64,000 nucleotides of DNA from Smallanthus sonchifolius (lineage: Eukaryota > Streptophyta > Magnoliopsida > Asterales > Asteraceae). This document shows positions 1-11,300 of this stretch, piece after piece; position 1 is the first letter of the stretch; each line of letters begins with the position of its first letter. Made by a program: the position numbers and the translations under genes. Where the stretch lies: the NCBI GenBank assembly GCA_023525975.1, contig CM042020.1, positions 114,437,207 through 114,501,206 on the forward strand, written 5' to 3'. Under the pieces are notes generated by a model, which was not told the origin of the DNA, ran no database searches, and saw nothing but the letters and a program-made list of their open reading frames with translations.

Positions 1-613
1 CATAAAATTACACAGTTCAAAAACACCATAAAATCACCCACTTTCATGAACACCCGATTCATGTCGGTTTTTTTTAAAATATATATAGCAATATCATACA
101 CGTTGGAAAGATAAAAAAAAGCTCGATTTTATGGTGTAATTTTAAAAAAATTATATTAACGTATAAAAAAGTTATGAACGTTTAAAAAATGGGGAAATAT
201 GCATGTGACTTGCATATGTTATTAAAAAGTCAACAATTACTACACTTCCTATTATACCTTTCCGGCCTTTAAATTCACTTCTTTTTTACGTGACATCTTA
301 GAAACCCTCCATCTTCAAGATCAATGGTTAAAAATCTTTCCTAGACTTTGTAGAGTTTTTCCCTTTGTAGCGAATCCCTATACTATATATATCAATGAAA
401 ACTGATGTATCAGTGTGGAGGGATGTGAAATATGGAACCATGCCTGATTGCCTAACTATTTAATTAAATAGGTCATTTCGGTTGACTTGATTAACTCGTT
501 TAAATAAACATGTCTGCCTATTTAATTAAACATGTTGACTCGATTAAAATAAAAAAAATGTATTTATATAAGGTTGTTGGTACATATATGTCCAATATAC
601 ATTATCTATTTTT
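1..613. other. AT-rich intergenic sequence
   Basis: No convincing reading frame, RNA gene or bounded element was seen. The stretch is AT-rich, with repeated TTTAATTAAA-type words near 470-540. Confidence 0.5.
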
Positions 614-820
614 TTTAAAGGCAATTTGGATCACTGAGAGGCACTGACCCACCTGATCACCTCCACCTTCTTTAGGAGTAAACCCACCATAGGTGAGAAA
701 ACCATATGGCCCAACCTGGACCCTCTTTTTTTGTCACAAGTGGGACTTGAACCCAAGACCTCTCCGTTTTAGTGAAGTCTTGGGTATACACCTTTGCCAC
801 TAGGCTAAGCTAGTGGTTGT
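614..820 (-). mobile_element. tRNA-derived SINE (minus strand)
   Basis: Read on the minus strand, this starts with a tRNA-like head. It has an A-box-like TAGCCTAGTGGCAAAGG near 802-818 and a B-box-like GGTTCAAGTCCC near 746-757. A non-tRNA body follows and ends in a T-run on the plus strand (A tail). The flanks ATTATCTATTT (left) and ATTATTTATTT (right) look like an imperfect target duplication. The promoter-box spacing fits a polymerase III SINE. The downstream body shows it is not a functional tRNA gene. Confidence 0.7.
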
Positions 821-1189
821 ATTATTTATTTGATCGCAGTAAGCAGCATCGTTGGAGAATTTGGTAACTCATGTTTCCGGTACACCGGTAAGGACATGCT
901 TGTTGAAGCAAATGCATCCCCAAATTGGTTGCGCCTGTTACGAAAACAAACACATATTATAATGAAGTCGTTAATATTTAACTGCTCTAAAACAAACCTT
1001 ATGTAACGATAATAAGATATTTTATGCTCATCACATTATATTAGATAACATTTATGTAACCGGTTTCATTTCGGTCCCACGGCCCACAAGTGTACCTGAA
1101 AATAGTGACTAATAATTAACCTTTCGTGTGAACATTATATTAGATAACATTTATGTAACCGGTTTCATCTCGGTCCCCATTCCGATCTC
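821..1189. other. Intergenic, short internal direct repeat
   Basis: No gene is seen. A phrase beginning ATTATATTAGATAACATTTATG and running into CGGTTTCATYTCGGTCCC occurs twice (about 975-1078 and 1132-1178), so part of this spacer is duplicated. Confidence 0.45.
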
Positions 1190-1242
1190 CATTTTAGTGG
1201 AGTCTTGGGTATACACATTTGCCACTACGCTAAGCTAATGTC
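1190..1242 (-). repeat. SINE head fragment
   Basis: About 50 bp nearly repeat the tRNA-like end of the SINE at 614-820 (TTTTAGTGGAGTCTTGGGTATACAC with the GCCACTA-GCTAAGCTA tail). The body is missing. It abuts the copia remnant immediately after its YVDD region, so the copia copy was cut at this point. Confidence 0.6.
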
Positions 1243-2390
1243 GTCCACGTAGATCTGTACAAGCAACAAATCCTCCCTAACCTTTCGTGTGAACAATTTC
1301 TTATCAATCGTGCCTCTCGTAAATCCATTTTCAAGCAAGTGAGTAGACAATGTTTCATACCAGGCTCTTGATGCCTGATGTAGACCATACAATGTCTTGT
1401 CTAACTTGTAAACTCGATAAGGATAATTAGGATCTTCAAAACCAGGAGCCTGGCACACATACACCTCTTCTTGAACTTTACCATACAAGAACACACTCTT
1501 GACATCCATCTGGTACACCTTGAAATTCTTGTATGATGCATAGGAAAGAAAGATATGAATTTATTCAATCTGTGCGACTGAAGCAAATACTTCTTCATAA
1601 TCAATCGATTCTTCTTAAGTGAGTCCGTGGACTACCAAACATGCCTTGTTTTTCACGACACCATGATCGTCTATTTTGTTATGAAATACCCATTTTGTGC
1701 CAACAAGTAGTTTACCTTGAGGTAGATCAACCAGCTCCCAAACCTTTAATGTTACAAATTGTTGTAACTCTTCTTGTACAATGTCTACCCAGCTTGGTTC
1801 CTTTAAAGCCATTCCTATGTTCTTTGGCTCAACTTGTGATAAGAAACAAATATAAGCATTCATTGATGAGTCCCGAAGTGCTTCTTGTGCGAACACCATT
1901 ATGAAGAGATCCGTTTCCAAAGGATGCCCTTTTAGAATTCTTAAATGTGGAACATTATCCACTTGAACTTGCTCAGGTAAATTTGTCATATGTTGAGCTG
2001 GAAGTTCCGATTCAGCTTGTGAACTTGACCAATTTTCAGCTTGAGAAGACTTTGTAGCCTCAGCTGAAGAATCAACATTAGCTTGAGAAGGAGTACTAGT
2101 CGTTGTATTGTTAACCTCTGCTTGGACAAATGTATCTTCTTCAACATCCTCATTACGTTTATCTAAAGGAACTTCAGTTACATCCCGAGGTTCCTGAATG
2201 TCATGACTTGGTACAATAGGTCCAGGAATCTTTGAATTCTACCGAGCTAAAAATGGAACAAAATCAACCCTATAATCGTGATCGTCTTTCATAGCTGAAG
2301 ATTGACTGATGTCAGGAGCAACGTCAAGTGGAAGAGCAACAAAATTGAAACGATATCCACATCATAGAACCACTAAGGACCAGTTTGTGA
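1243..2390 (-). pseudogene. Ty1/copia pol remnant (reverse transcriptase)
   Basis: The minus strand reads as the start of a copia reverse transcriptase. A Ser/Gln/Glu-rich linker (about 2350-1990) leads into the conserved segment with EPSWVDIVQEEL, VWELVDLP and GTKWVF (about 1830-1680). A stop interrupts near 1615. The frame then resumes with YQMDVKSVFLYG, LYGLHQASRAWYE and the catalytic YVDD close to 1235. Gag, protease, integrase and RNase H are absent and stops break the frame, so this is a dead fragment. The YVDD motif itself is intact. The family assignment is firm from the motif order; the exact lineage is not. Confidence 0.85.
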
Positions 2391-3060
2391 CACTACTAGA
2401 TTTCATGTCCAAACAATTATTCATTTACTTGATAAAAAAACCTATATTTGATACTTGATACTATTTGATATTCCTTGAATCTTAGATCAAACTACATACG
2501 TGTTACATATTGTACTTCACGGTTTTTAGGCTCGCTACGGTTTTTAGGCTCACTACACTTTGTAGTCAAGACAACATTCATCAAAATACAAAGTTGATAA
2601 CCTATGACACCCTAAAACATCTCTACATTTTAGCTAAGGCATACATAAATAATAAGAGTCATCATCTTATTTAAACCTAAACTAATTAACTTTGATTAAC
2701 TTTAAACCTAAATTTAAACATTAACTAGACTAAAGTAAATTTAAACTATTATCATATATATATATATTTATTTTATTTAAGATAACCAAAGTAGATTAAA
2801 TCTCACCAAAATTATACTACATGCATGATACATATAAATCTATGCATGCATGCAACTAAAGACATCTTTATACCATATTCTTTATCACCTACCACCTCAC
2901 TACCCAACCGCCCACCCCTACCTCCTTAGGTCCGCCCTCTCCCTTCCCCCCTATGCATGCATGCAACTAAAGACATCTTTATATCATACTTTTCTTTTAA
3001 CTAATAATACAAGCAACATCTAACACCATCCCTCTCATTTAATGCTAAGACCAAGCCATA
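2391..3060. other. Spacer with a 32-bp direct repeat
   Basis: No gene is seen. A 32-bp phrase starting TATGCATGCATGCAACTAAA occurs at 2841-2872 and again at 2952-2983, spaced 111 bp apart. It contains CATGCATG (RY-type) words. It lies just upstream of the TATA-like box before the Harbinger-type gene and may belong to that element's promoter. Confidence 0.5.
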
Positions 3061-3071
3061 CCTTCTTTGCC

Positions 3072-3078
3072 TATAAAT
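3072..3078 (+). promoter_or_regulatory. TATA-like box of the Harbinger-type gene
   Basis: CTATAAATACC is followed by a pyrimidine-rich leader. A good 5' splice site (CTCTAG|GTAAGT) lies near 3207, so the transposase gene may have had a 5' UTR intron of about 180 bp. This is inferred from sequence alone. Confidence 0.4.
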
Positions 3079-3393
3079 ACCAAGCTTGAGCAAGAACAAA
3101 ATCAAAACTCTTTCCCTTACACTCTTTCTCTCGCTCTCTCCCATCCCAATACCGTAAACCCACAAGCACACACACAACTATCAAGTGTTCTTCATTCCAA
3201 CCTCTAGGTAAGTAAAGCTTGTAGTTTTTCTTTGTTTTGGATGTTCTTAAGCCGATTTCTATACGTCACACACACATTATCTTCTTCTAGTAATCTATTA
3301 TTTTTAAAGTTAAAGTATTTTTATGTTTTGTGTTTCATGCCTTGTTTTGGTTACTCTTAAAGAAATAAGTTTGTTTTTGGTGATTTTACTTTC

Positions 3394-4603
3394 AAATCAT
3401 CGGATGAGTTCGACTTGAATGAAGGCGTCTCTAGTAGTCTCCAATTTCTCACGGATATTGTCGCCCAAGCCGAAATTGAAGACACAACATAAAAAAGATA
3501 CGTGTCACGTGATCGTGAACAAGCTATAGAGACTCTAATAAAAGATTATTTTGTCGATGAAAATCCAAAATACGATGCTACGAGAAAGGTTTCGGATGTC
3601 GAAGAGATTATTTTTAAAATTGTTGGAGATCTAGAAGCCAAATTTGAATGGTTTCAAGAGAGCATAGATGGGAGGATGAAAAAGAGTTTCATGACGTTAC
3701 AAAAATGCACATCGACGGTTAAACAACTCGCAACTGGTAATTCTCTCGACGAATACGATGAGTATTTAAGTATGACCAATAGGACTTCACGTGAATGCCT
3801 AGAGTATTTTTGTACTGCCATAATCCATTTATACGGCAAAGAATTCTTACGTAGACCGACAAGTCACGACGTTGCACTTTTGTACAACGCACATGAAGAA
3901 AAACATGACCTTCTGGGTATGCTCGGTAGCATTGATTGTACACATTTCGTTTTGAAGAATGTGTCCGACTTGTCTGTGTGGCCAATATATGAGAGGTGAT
4001 CAACAATACCCGCCGATCATGCTCGAAATGGTGGCTTCAAATGATTTATGGTTTGGGAAAGTGTTTTGTGGTCCGCCCCGCTCAAACAACGACATCAATG
4101 TTCTCCAACAATCTCCAATATTTACCAACGAGCAACTTGGAACAGCGCCTAAGTGTCCATTTCATGTAAATGGGCGACAATAAAAACGTGGATACTATCT
4201 TACCTATGGGATGTACCCTACTTGGTCTACGTTTGAGAAAATTGTTCGCATATCCAACCGATCCAAAGGAAAAGAAGTTTAAGAAGGTGCAAGAGTTGAC
4301 AAGAAAAGATGTCAAGCGAGCTTTCGGTGTTTTAAAAGTTAAATGGGGTATACTTAGGCGACCGCCTGAGCTTATAAGCCGGACAAGATTAGGAACATGG
4401 TGTATGCATGCATGTTACTGCACAATATGATCTTAAAAGATGACGGAAATGCAATATCACCGGTCTACATAAGTGATCCTCCATCCGATCTAGTTATTGA
4501 CGATAGTGTCCTTTCAGAGTTACACGATGTAAGTTCACATTTCAGACTTCGATATGATCTTGTGGAACATGTTGCAAGCACGATGCAGTTGGACGAAGAG
4601 TAG
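3394..4603 (+). pseudogene. PIF/Harbinger transposase (ALP1-like) pseudogene
   Basis: The protein is a DDE nuclease of the HARBI1/ALP1 family. The N-terminal part (SSDEFDLNEG) is followed by an in-frame stop at 3490-3492. Then comes a 165-residue stretch with RMKKSFMTLQKCTS, RTSRECLEYFC, FLRRPTSHDVALLY and GMLGSIDCTHFV, which holds the first catalytic Asp. The frame changes near 3965: GQYMRGDQQYPPIMLE and the SNNDINVLQQSPIF segment (second Asp) are in another frame. A second shift near 4170 leads to DPKEKKFKK and RAFGVLKVKWGIL, and a third near 4395 leads to the LHNMILKDDGNAISP tail. The usual ERAFGVLK reads KRAFGVLK, so the expected catalytic Glu is lost. The gene is clearly inactive. Related intact genes can be domesticated (ALP1), but this copy cannot be one. 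Confidence 0.88.
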
Positions 4604-4909
4604 TTTAATTAAATATTTGTGTATTTTAAGTATTTTTTATTTTTAAATATTTTTATGTTCTTTTTTTATTTTTTTGAAAAATGAAATTAGTTAAATATGT
4701 AATTAAAAAGAAAAAATTTAAGGTTATGTCCCTACCACTTAGGGTACTTTGAGTTGAATTTAAATAAATTGAGGTGACTATCACTCATTGATTGGAACCG
4801 TTAGGCTACTTGGGGTACTTAAGATTGTGCTCATAGTACCCTAAATATATAACATTACATTTATTCATCTAGTTATATATTAAAATAATGGTTGGTATAT
4901 TAGTTATAA
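4604..4909. other. Downstream flank of the Harbinger-type remnant
   Basis: AT-rich, without a gene. The words GGGTACTTTGAG, GGGGTACTTAAG and ATAGTACCCTAA (about 4740-4845) are inverted relatives of each other. They could be the decayed right end of the Harbinger element, but no matching left end was found. Confidence 0.35.
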
Positions 4910-5450
4910 CTAGGTTATAAACCCGTGTATTACACGAGTTGAATAAATACAATGTTATATACTTAGTAAAAAAGATTTACATATTACATATTTATGACAT
5001 ATTACATAGTTTTTTAATAAAAATTCTATAAACGTTATATCGTTATTTTTTAAAAATGTTTTATAAAAAGAATGAAAGAAATATTTAATTTATAAAAATG
5101 TTTTATTAACAAACCTATTCTTTTTTAAATAAACAAAGTTTTATAAAAATAATTATAAAAATAATTATGATTTAATAGGAGAAAGAAAAGAGGAAACAAA
5201 AAATTATAAAAACAATTAAAGAAATTTATATAATTAATATGAGAGAGAAGCGAGAAAAAAAGATTAAAGATCCACAGAAAAATGATAATTGTATTAAAAT
5301 ATCTTTGATAGCGCATTCAACCATCTTTCTCTTTCTCTTTCTCATCCTTTTCCTGGTGTATGTTTCCATGAATTGTCATTTTCCGGTCTTTTGAGATTCT
5401 GCCGTTTTTTATATATAAATATCTTTCTCTTTATACCCATTTACTAGTAA
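4910..5450 (-). mobile_element. Possible non-autonomous Helitron, 3' end at 4910
   Basis: On the minus strand a short hairpin (CTCGTGTAATACACGGG) is followed by about 10 bases and then CTAG, next to a T. That is the layout of a Helitron 3' terminus. Similar termini occur at 22427-22430 and 24408-24411. The 5' end was not located and the far boundary given is arbitrary. The body is AT-rich and non-coding. Confidence 0.4.
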
Positions 5451-6047
5451 ATAGAGTAATATCATTATATCTACATGGATAGTTCATGTAGTTTATAAAA
5501 AGTAACATGTATTGGTACTAAGGGTTTTAAGTTACAAGTATGAGTATTATATTTCTATTTTGTAACAATATTGGATACTAAGACTAACTTCTGTTAGATT
5601 TTCTGTTAAGTTTGAGTAAAATGACTAAAATACCTTTTAGTAACTAGATGGGCTATTTTTGTAATTAACTCTATTTAATTTCATGGACCAATGTGTAATT
5701 TAATCAAAGTTAAAAAGAAACCCAAAGCACCTTTATCTTCATACAAATGAACCAGAGAAGGTAACAACGGTCGAAGGGACGCCGGAGACGAGCGGTGCAG
5801 TTTGAGACTACGGTGGTTGGATCTGCAAATGAAAGCTTCGTCTGGCGGAATCAATGGTGATTTTTCGGCCAAAATTGACCTGCAAATGAAAGCTTCGTCT
5901 CTGTTTCTGTCAACAATCCCGTGAGTCATCTTGTGGTGGCTCGAGTAATTTAGATCTTGCCGGAAACACGCGAATCAAATGGCAAGAGACATGATCGAGG
6001 AGTTTTGTGGCTAAAGGGACTGACGATTGAGATATTTCCGATTACAG

Positions 6048-8043
6048 TGTAACATCCAAAAAATAATAAAACGAATAAATATAGCGAGACCGGTGATTTA
6101 GTTGGATTATTTAAACAAAAAGGGAGCGGGCCTGGGCCCGGCTTCAATGGGCCGAGGGAAGCCCATGCACATAAGAGGCAAGGCAGCCCTCTTCCCTGCT
6201 CATTTCCCCATCTCACGCAGCTTTTAGAGAGAGAAAGGAGAGCTCGGGTCTAGAGAGAGAAAGTGACGGATCAACTCGAGAATTCAGGAGAACGTTGCTG
6301 CTGTTCTCGTGATCATATCCTCTGAATCAGAAATCCAATCCAGGTAACGATTCGATCACATTATGAGTTTTTGTTCGTTTTGGGAAGTTTCGGGTTTTGG
6401 CTAAAAGATAACGATTTTGCGGATGAATCTTGAAAGTGAACTTAGGTATAGCATCTAGAATGAAAAACGAACGTTTTGATCAAAGAAAATTTAGATATCG
6501 ACATGATCAGATTCGCATGCAGAACATTCGGATTTTTGGGGAAGGCGATAAGTGCAGACCCATCGAAACTACTTAGTTTCGATATGTGCAGACCTATCGA
6601 AACTACCCAGTTTCGATATATGCAGACCCAATCGAAACTACCATAGTTTCGATATGAGCCCCCGATCCGAAACTAAGATAATACATAAGTTACTATCGAA
6701 ACTACCTATCGAAACTACCAAGTTTCGACAGAAACAACCTATTGAAACTACCAAGTTTCGATATTAGCTAATCAATCGAAACTACTATGTTCAAGCATAG
6801 TGATGTCTAGTGTCATCTAGGAGCACCATCTTATGTGTATGACTTTATTATACAGATCGTGTGTGACATTAGTGAAGCTCAGTAGCCAGCTTAGTGTATT
6901 ACAGAAACTACTCATCAGGTGAGTTCTATGTGCCCCATTCTATGTTATGTGCAAATGTTTTCAAATGTTTTGGGGTTGAAATGTATACACTAAGTGAATA
7001 AATGTTATGAATGTCAATGTGATCATATGTGTTATACAAGTATATATATATACCTATACACGAAAGAGAAATTATGAATAAAGAATGAAAAGCATGATTA
7101 TAAAGAATGAATGAAAGTATAACACAATATGAAAGAATGAAATCCTGCTTTATATCCATGTATATATTGCTTGCCAAGTACAGAAAATGTTATGGACGCT
7201 TCGATGATAACGGCTACTTCGGTAGACGGACGACCATGTGATTATTTTACAACCGGGACAAGTGCGTTCCTTCATCAGCTAGGACGTACGAATGCCATTA
7301 ATGGACGGTCGAAGCAATTGGCATATTATAGTAGAACGGTTGTATAAATAATAGTCGCATGGGAAACGGATACCTTCGGGTAGACGGGCGAATTACGGCC
7401 TACGACGGTAGGACGGTTGTAAGTCATGACGGACGGACAAAGATTGTCGGACGGTTGTAAGAATAAAATGACGGACGACACTAGTTGCCGGACGGTTGTA
7501 AGTATAGGCGGGCCATGACGATGGACCGCGGCGATTGTCTTTGTGACATTCGTAAGCAAATGACGGGTTGATCACCCTTATAGAGTATGACCCATGAAAT
7601 TAAAGAAAGAAAGAAAAGAAAGAAAATGGTGAATGCATATATATATATGAAATCACAAAAATACAGAAAAGAAAGATGAAAGAAAGGCAAAAGTTATGAA
7701 TACGTATTTATATGAATGACTATACAGTAACGCATACTTATAAAGTAAAGAAAAGAATGTTTATATCAAATCGCATTAAACTATAACTCACCAGCGTTAG
7801 CTGACTTTTAGTATACATTTTAGGTAAAGGAAGAAAAGGTCGTGCGATGGCGTGAAGGTTACCCGGCACAAGACTGACATCCCACTTTTGTTTGTTAAGA
7901 CAATGTTGTGTTTTTAATTGTTAAGGCTTCCACTGTTATGTAATGTAATTGAATGATGAATGTTTTAAATTTAAGTTCAGTATTTATGGCTATGTTTATG
8001 AGTAAATCCAACAAGTGAGGTCACCCGGGAAAGGGGCCTTACA
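6048..8043 (+). repeat. 5' LTR of the Tekay-type element
   Basis: 1996 bp, beginning TGTAACATCC and ending GGGGCCTTACA. It contains an array of hairpin units (6562-6784), AC-dinucleotide-poor spacer, a TA microsatellite, and a cluster of GGACGGTTGTAAG units at about 7335-7505. Short reading frames inside it are products of these repeats and are not genes. Confidence 0.93.
6562..6784 (+). repeat. Hairpin array inside the 5' LTR
   Basis: The unit ATCGAAACTAC-NN-AGTTTCGAT is an imperfect palindrome and recurs roughly every 33 bp, with GCAGACC spacers in the first copies. Later copies are partial (for example at 6694 and 6707). The 3' LTR carries the same array at 13520-13741. Each unit could fold as a hairpin in RNA or DNA, or act as a dyad binding site. 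Confidence 0.85.
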
Positions 8044-8046
8044 AGT

Positions 8047-8058
8047 TGGTATCAGAGC
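8047..8058 (+). other. Primer-binding site (initiator tRNA-Met type)
   Basis: TGGTATCAGAGC lies three bases after the 5' LTR. It is complementary to the 3' end of plant initiator methionine tRNA, the usual minus-strand primer of gypsy elements. Confidence 0.9.
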
Positions 8059-8397
8059 AATAGTTTGAGAGATTTAGACATCCCTAAATGTCTAGACTCA
8101 AACTGATTATGGGACCAACGCACGGATGTCAGTATGGGTAACCAACGCCAACGCCAGCACGGTAAGTAAGTAATAAAGTTACTGCTCTCGCATAAGAATA
8201 GATACCATAACTTAGAACAAATAGATGTTAATGCCATGACTGATTTGAAGAGTTTTGAACCTGAAAAGCAATGTAAATTAGTAATCACAAACCGGTCACT
8301 GTAATTAAGAATTTACCTTGCTCGTACTGTTCCAAACTATGATCTGAAGAAATGACATTGATGTATTCCCTTTATAACTATCAGGAAATTAAGGATT

Positions 8398-11300
8398 ATG
8401 GCTGGTGGAGGAAGAACGGGACGCCGAGGAGGTCGCACTGGCCGAGTAGGTAGACCTCCATTGAAACAAAGACAGGAAGAGGAAGAGAGTGTGCACGCAG
8501 AACACACTGAGAGTGTGCACGAAACAGATGTGACACCAACTGGGAACAACAATCCAGGGCCTATACAGTTGGAACCTGAAGTCAGGGATGCTATTGCCCG
8601 TGAATTCGTGCTCACTTTGAAGAAGGTATTGCCCGATCTACTATCCGAGGCAATAAAGAAAAGTAAAGAGGAGGATGAAGGAGACAATGAAGAGAAAGTA
8701 TATGATAGTGATGGGGATGAAATAAAGATAGGATCGAGCAATCGTGGGTGCACTTACAATGGTTTCAAGGACGGAGACCCACCCAAGTTCGATGGGAGCA
8801 AAGATTCCGTGGCAACGCTTGAATGGATTGAGAGGATGAGTGTTGTAATCAACATCAGCGAGTGTCGACCAGACCAGACTGTTAAATATGTTGCTCATTC
8901 TTTCACCAATGAGGCCCTAGGTTGGTGGAGTAACATCCAGAGGACAAAGTCCCCAAACGCTCTTGCAAGAATGACATGGGAAGAACTGAAAAAGCTGGTA
9001 ATTCAAAAGTTCTGTCCCCAGAACGAAATTGATCGAGTGGAAAATGAATTCCTAAACCTTAAGGCTGGCAACAAGACACACCGCCAGTATACTTCTAGAT
9101 TCAATGAGTTGGCACAGCTGGTACCCCACCTGGTGGAGACAGAAGAGCGAATGATCAAGTATTATGTGAAGGGCCTACCTCAAAGGGTCCGTGTCCACGT
9201 GAAAGCCAACCTACCCTCGACCTTCGAGTCGGTAGTGAATCTGAGCGGAATCGTCTACGACGATTATGCCAATGAGGACCCACCAACAGAAACCCAAAAG
9301 AGAAAGTGGGAGAACCCGTCTAGAGGCACCGGAAGAGGGAACGTAACAACTGAAAATAAGAAACCAAGGTCGGACAAATATGAAACTTGCAAGAAATGTG
9401 GAAGGCAACATTTTGGCGAGTGCCGGGTCGGCTCCACCACATGTTACAGGTGTGGGAAGGCGGGGCACTACTCTCGTGACTGCTTGAGAGACACTAAATG
9501 CCAAGTAAGTGGACTGTTTGGTCACCTGACTAGGGATTGCAGAAAAACCAGACAATCTGGTTCGGGAAAAGAAAAGGAACAGGAACAACCAAAGACTAGG
9601 ACTCGAGCTTACGCCCTGACTGAGGAGGAAGCAAGGGGAAATCCTGATGTTGTGTCAGGTACGTTCCTAGTTAATGATGAATATGCGGCTATATTATTTG
9701 ACTCGGGTGCTAGTAAAAGCTTTATATCAAATGCCTTTAGTCGAAAACTGAATTGCACTATCAACACAGTAGTAAAGGCCTTTAGTGTACAAACTGCCGT
9801 TGGTAAAAATTCAGCAGTATTCCAAGTAACAGAGGATTGCATAATAGAAATAGAGGGTCATAAGTTTCCTTCTAGATTATTCCTTCTCACCTTAGGAGGA
9901 TTCGATATAGTATTGGGTATGGATTGGTTAGCTGCCAACGAAGCTCAAATCATATGTAAACGTAAGAGGATACACCTCAAAGCTCCTAGCGGATGTCCAA
10001 CTACGGTTCATGGGGATTGGAATTGCACAATGCCGAACATCATCTCGATGATCAAGGCCGAAAGTTACATGAGGCGCGGTTGCGAAGCTTATCTAGCATA
10101 TGTTATTGACGATAGAATGAAAACGAAAGAACTCGAGAACGTACCCGTGGTGTGCAATTTTTCGGAAGTATTCCCTGAGGATCTACCTGGGTTGCCACCC
10201 GATCGGGAAATAGAATTTCAGATTGACTTACTGCCAGGAGCTGAGCCCGTTGCCAAAGCCCCCTACCGATTGGCTCCGTCAGAAATGAAAGAATTGATGT
10301 CTCAACTACAAGAATTAACAGAAAAAGGATTTATTAGACCGAGCATCTCACCATGGGGCGCTCCGGTACTATTTGTAAAGAAGAAGGATGGCAGTATGTG
10401 CATGTGCATCGACTACCGCGAATTGAACAAGAGAACAGTAAAGAACAAATACCCACTACCTAGAATAGACGACCTTTTTGATCAACTGCAAGGTGCGAGT
10501 TGGTTCTCAAAGATCGATCTTAGGTCGGGTTACCACCAGTTGAAAGTAAGAGAAGAAGACGTACCAAAGACCGCGTTTCGCACGCGTTATGGGCATTATG
10601 AGTTTCTCGTGATGTCCTTCGGATTGACCAACTTACCAACAGCGTTCATGGATTTGATGAATAGAGTATGTCGACCAATGTTGGATCGATCGGTGATAGT
10701 TTTTATAGATGACATACTGGTGTATTCAAAAAGCGAGGGTGATCACCACTGTCACCTAAGAGAGGTTCTGGAGGTGTTAAAGCAGGAAAAGTTATACGTA
10801 AAGTTCTCCAAATGCGCGTTCTGGCTTAGGGAAGTCCAATTCCTAGGTCACGTAATAAAACCAAAGGGAATCATGGTAGATCCTGCAAAGATTGAGACAG
10901 TAAAGGAATGGAACGTCCCAAAGACACCAACGGAGATACGACGTTTTCTGGGATTGGCAGGCTACTATCGAAGGTTCATTCAAGATTTCTCAAGGATAGC
11001 CTCACCACTAACTAAACTGACACGGAAGGAAGTGAAGTATGAATGGGGTCCAACCCAAAACAACGCGTTTGAGGAACTTACGGCACGATTAACCCAAGCT
11101 CCAGTCTTAACACTACCTGAGGGAAATGAAGACTTGGTAGTCTACTCTGACGCTTCAGGGCAGGGTTTAGGGTGCGTACTTATGCAACGAGGGAAGGTAA
11201 TTGCTTATGCCTCACGACAACTAAAGATTCACGAGGTTAACTACCCAACGCACGATCTAGAATTAGCAGCAGTGGTTTTCACGTTAAAAATATGGAGGCA

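Noticed and set aside
614..820. Possible tRNA gene from A- and B-box wording
   Set aside because: The head does not close into a full cloverleaf and a SINE body with an A tail follows. The same holds for 22866, 23226 and 34056.
6552..6767. 71-codon open frame in the 5' LTR, repeated at 13510-13725
   Set aside because: Its peptide is only the translation of the hairpin repeat and appears in both LTRs. There is no independent coding evidence.
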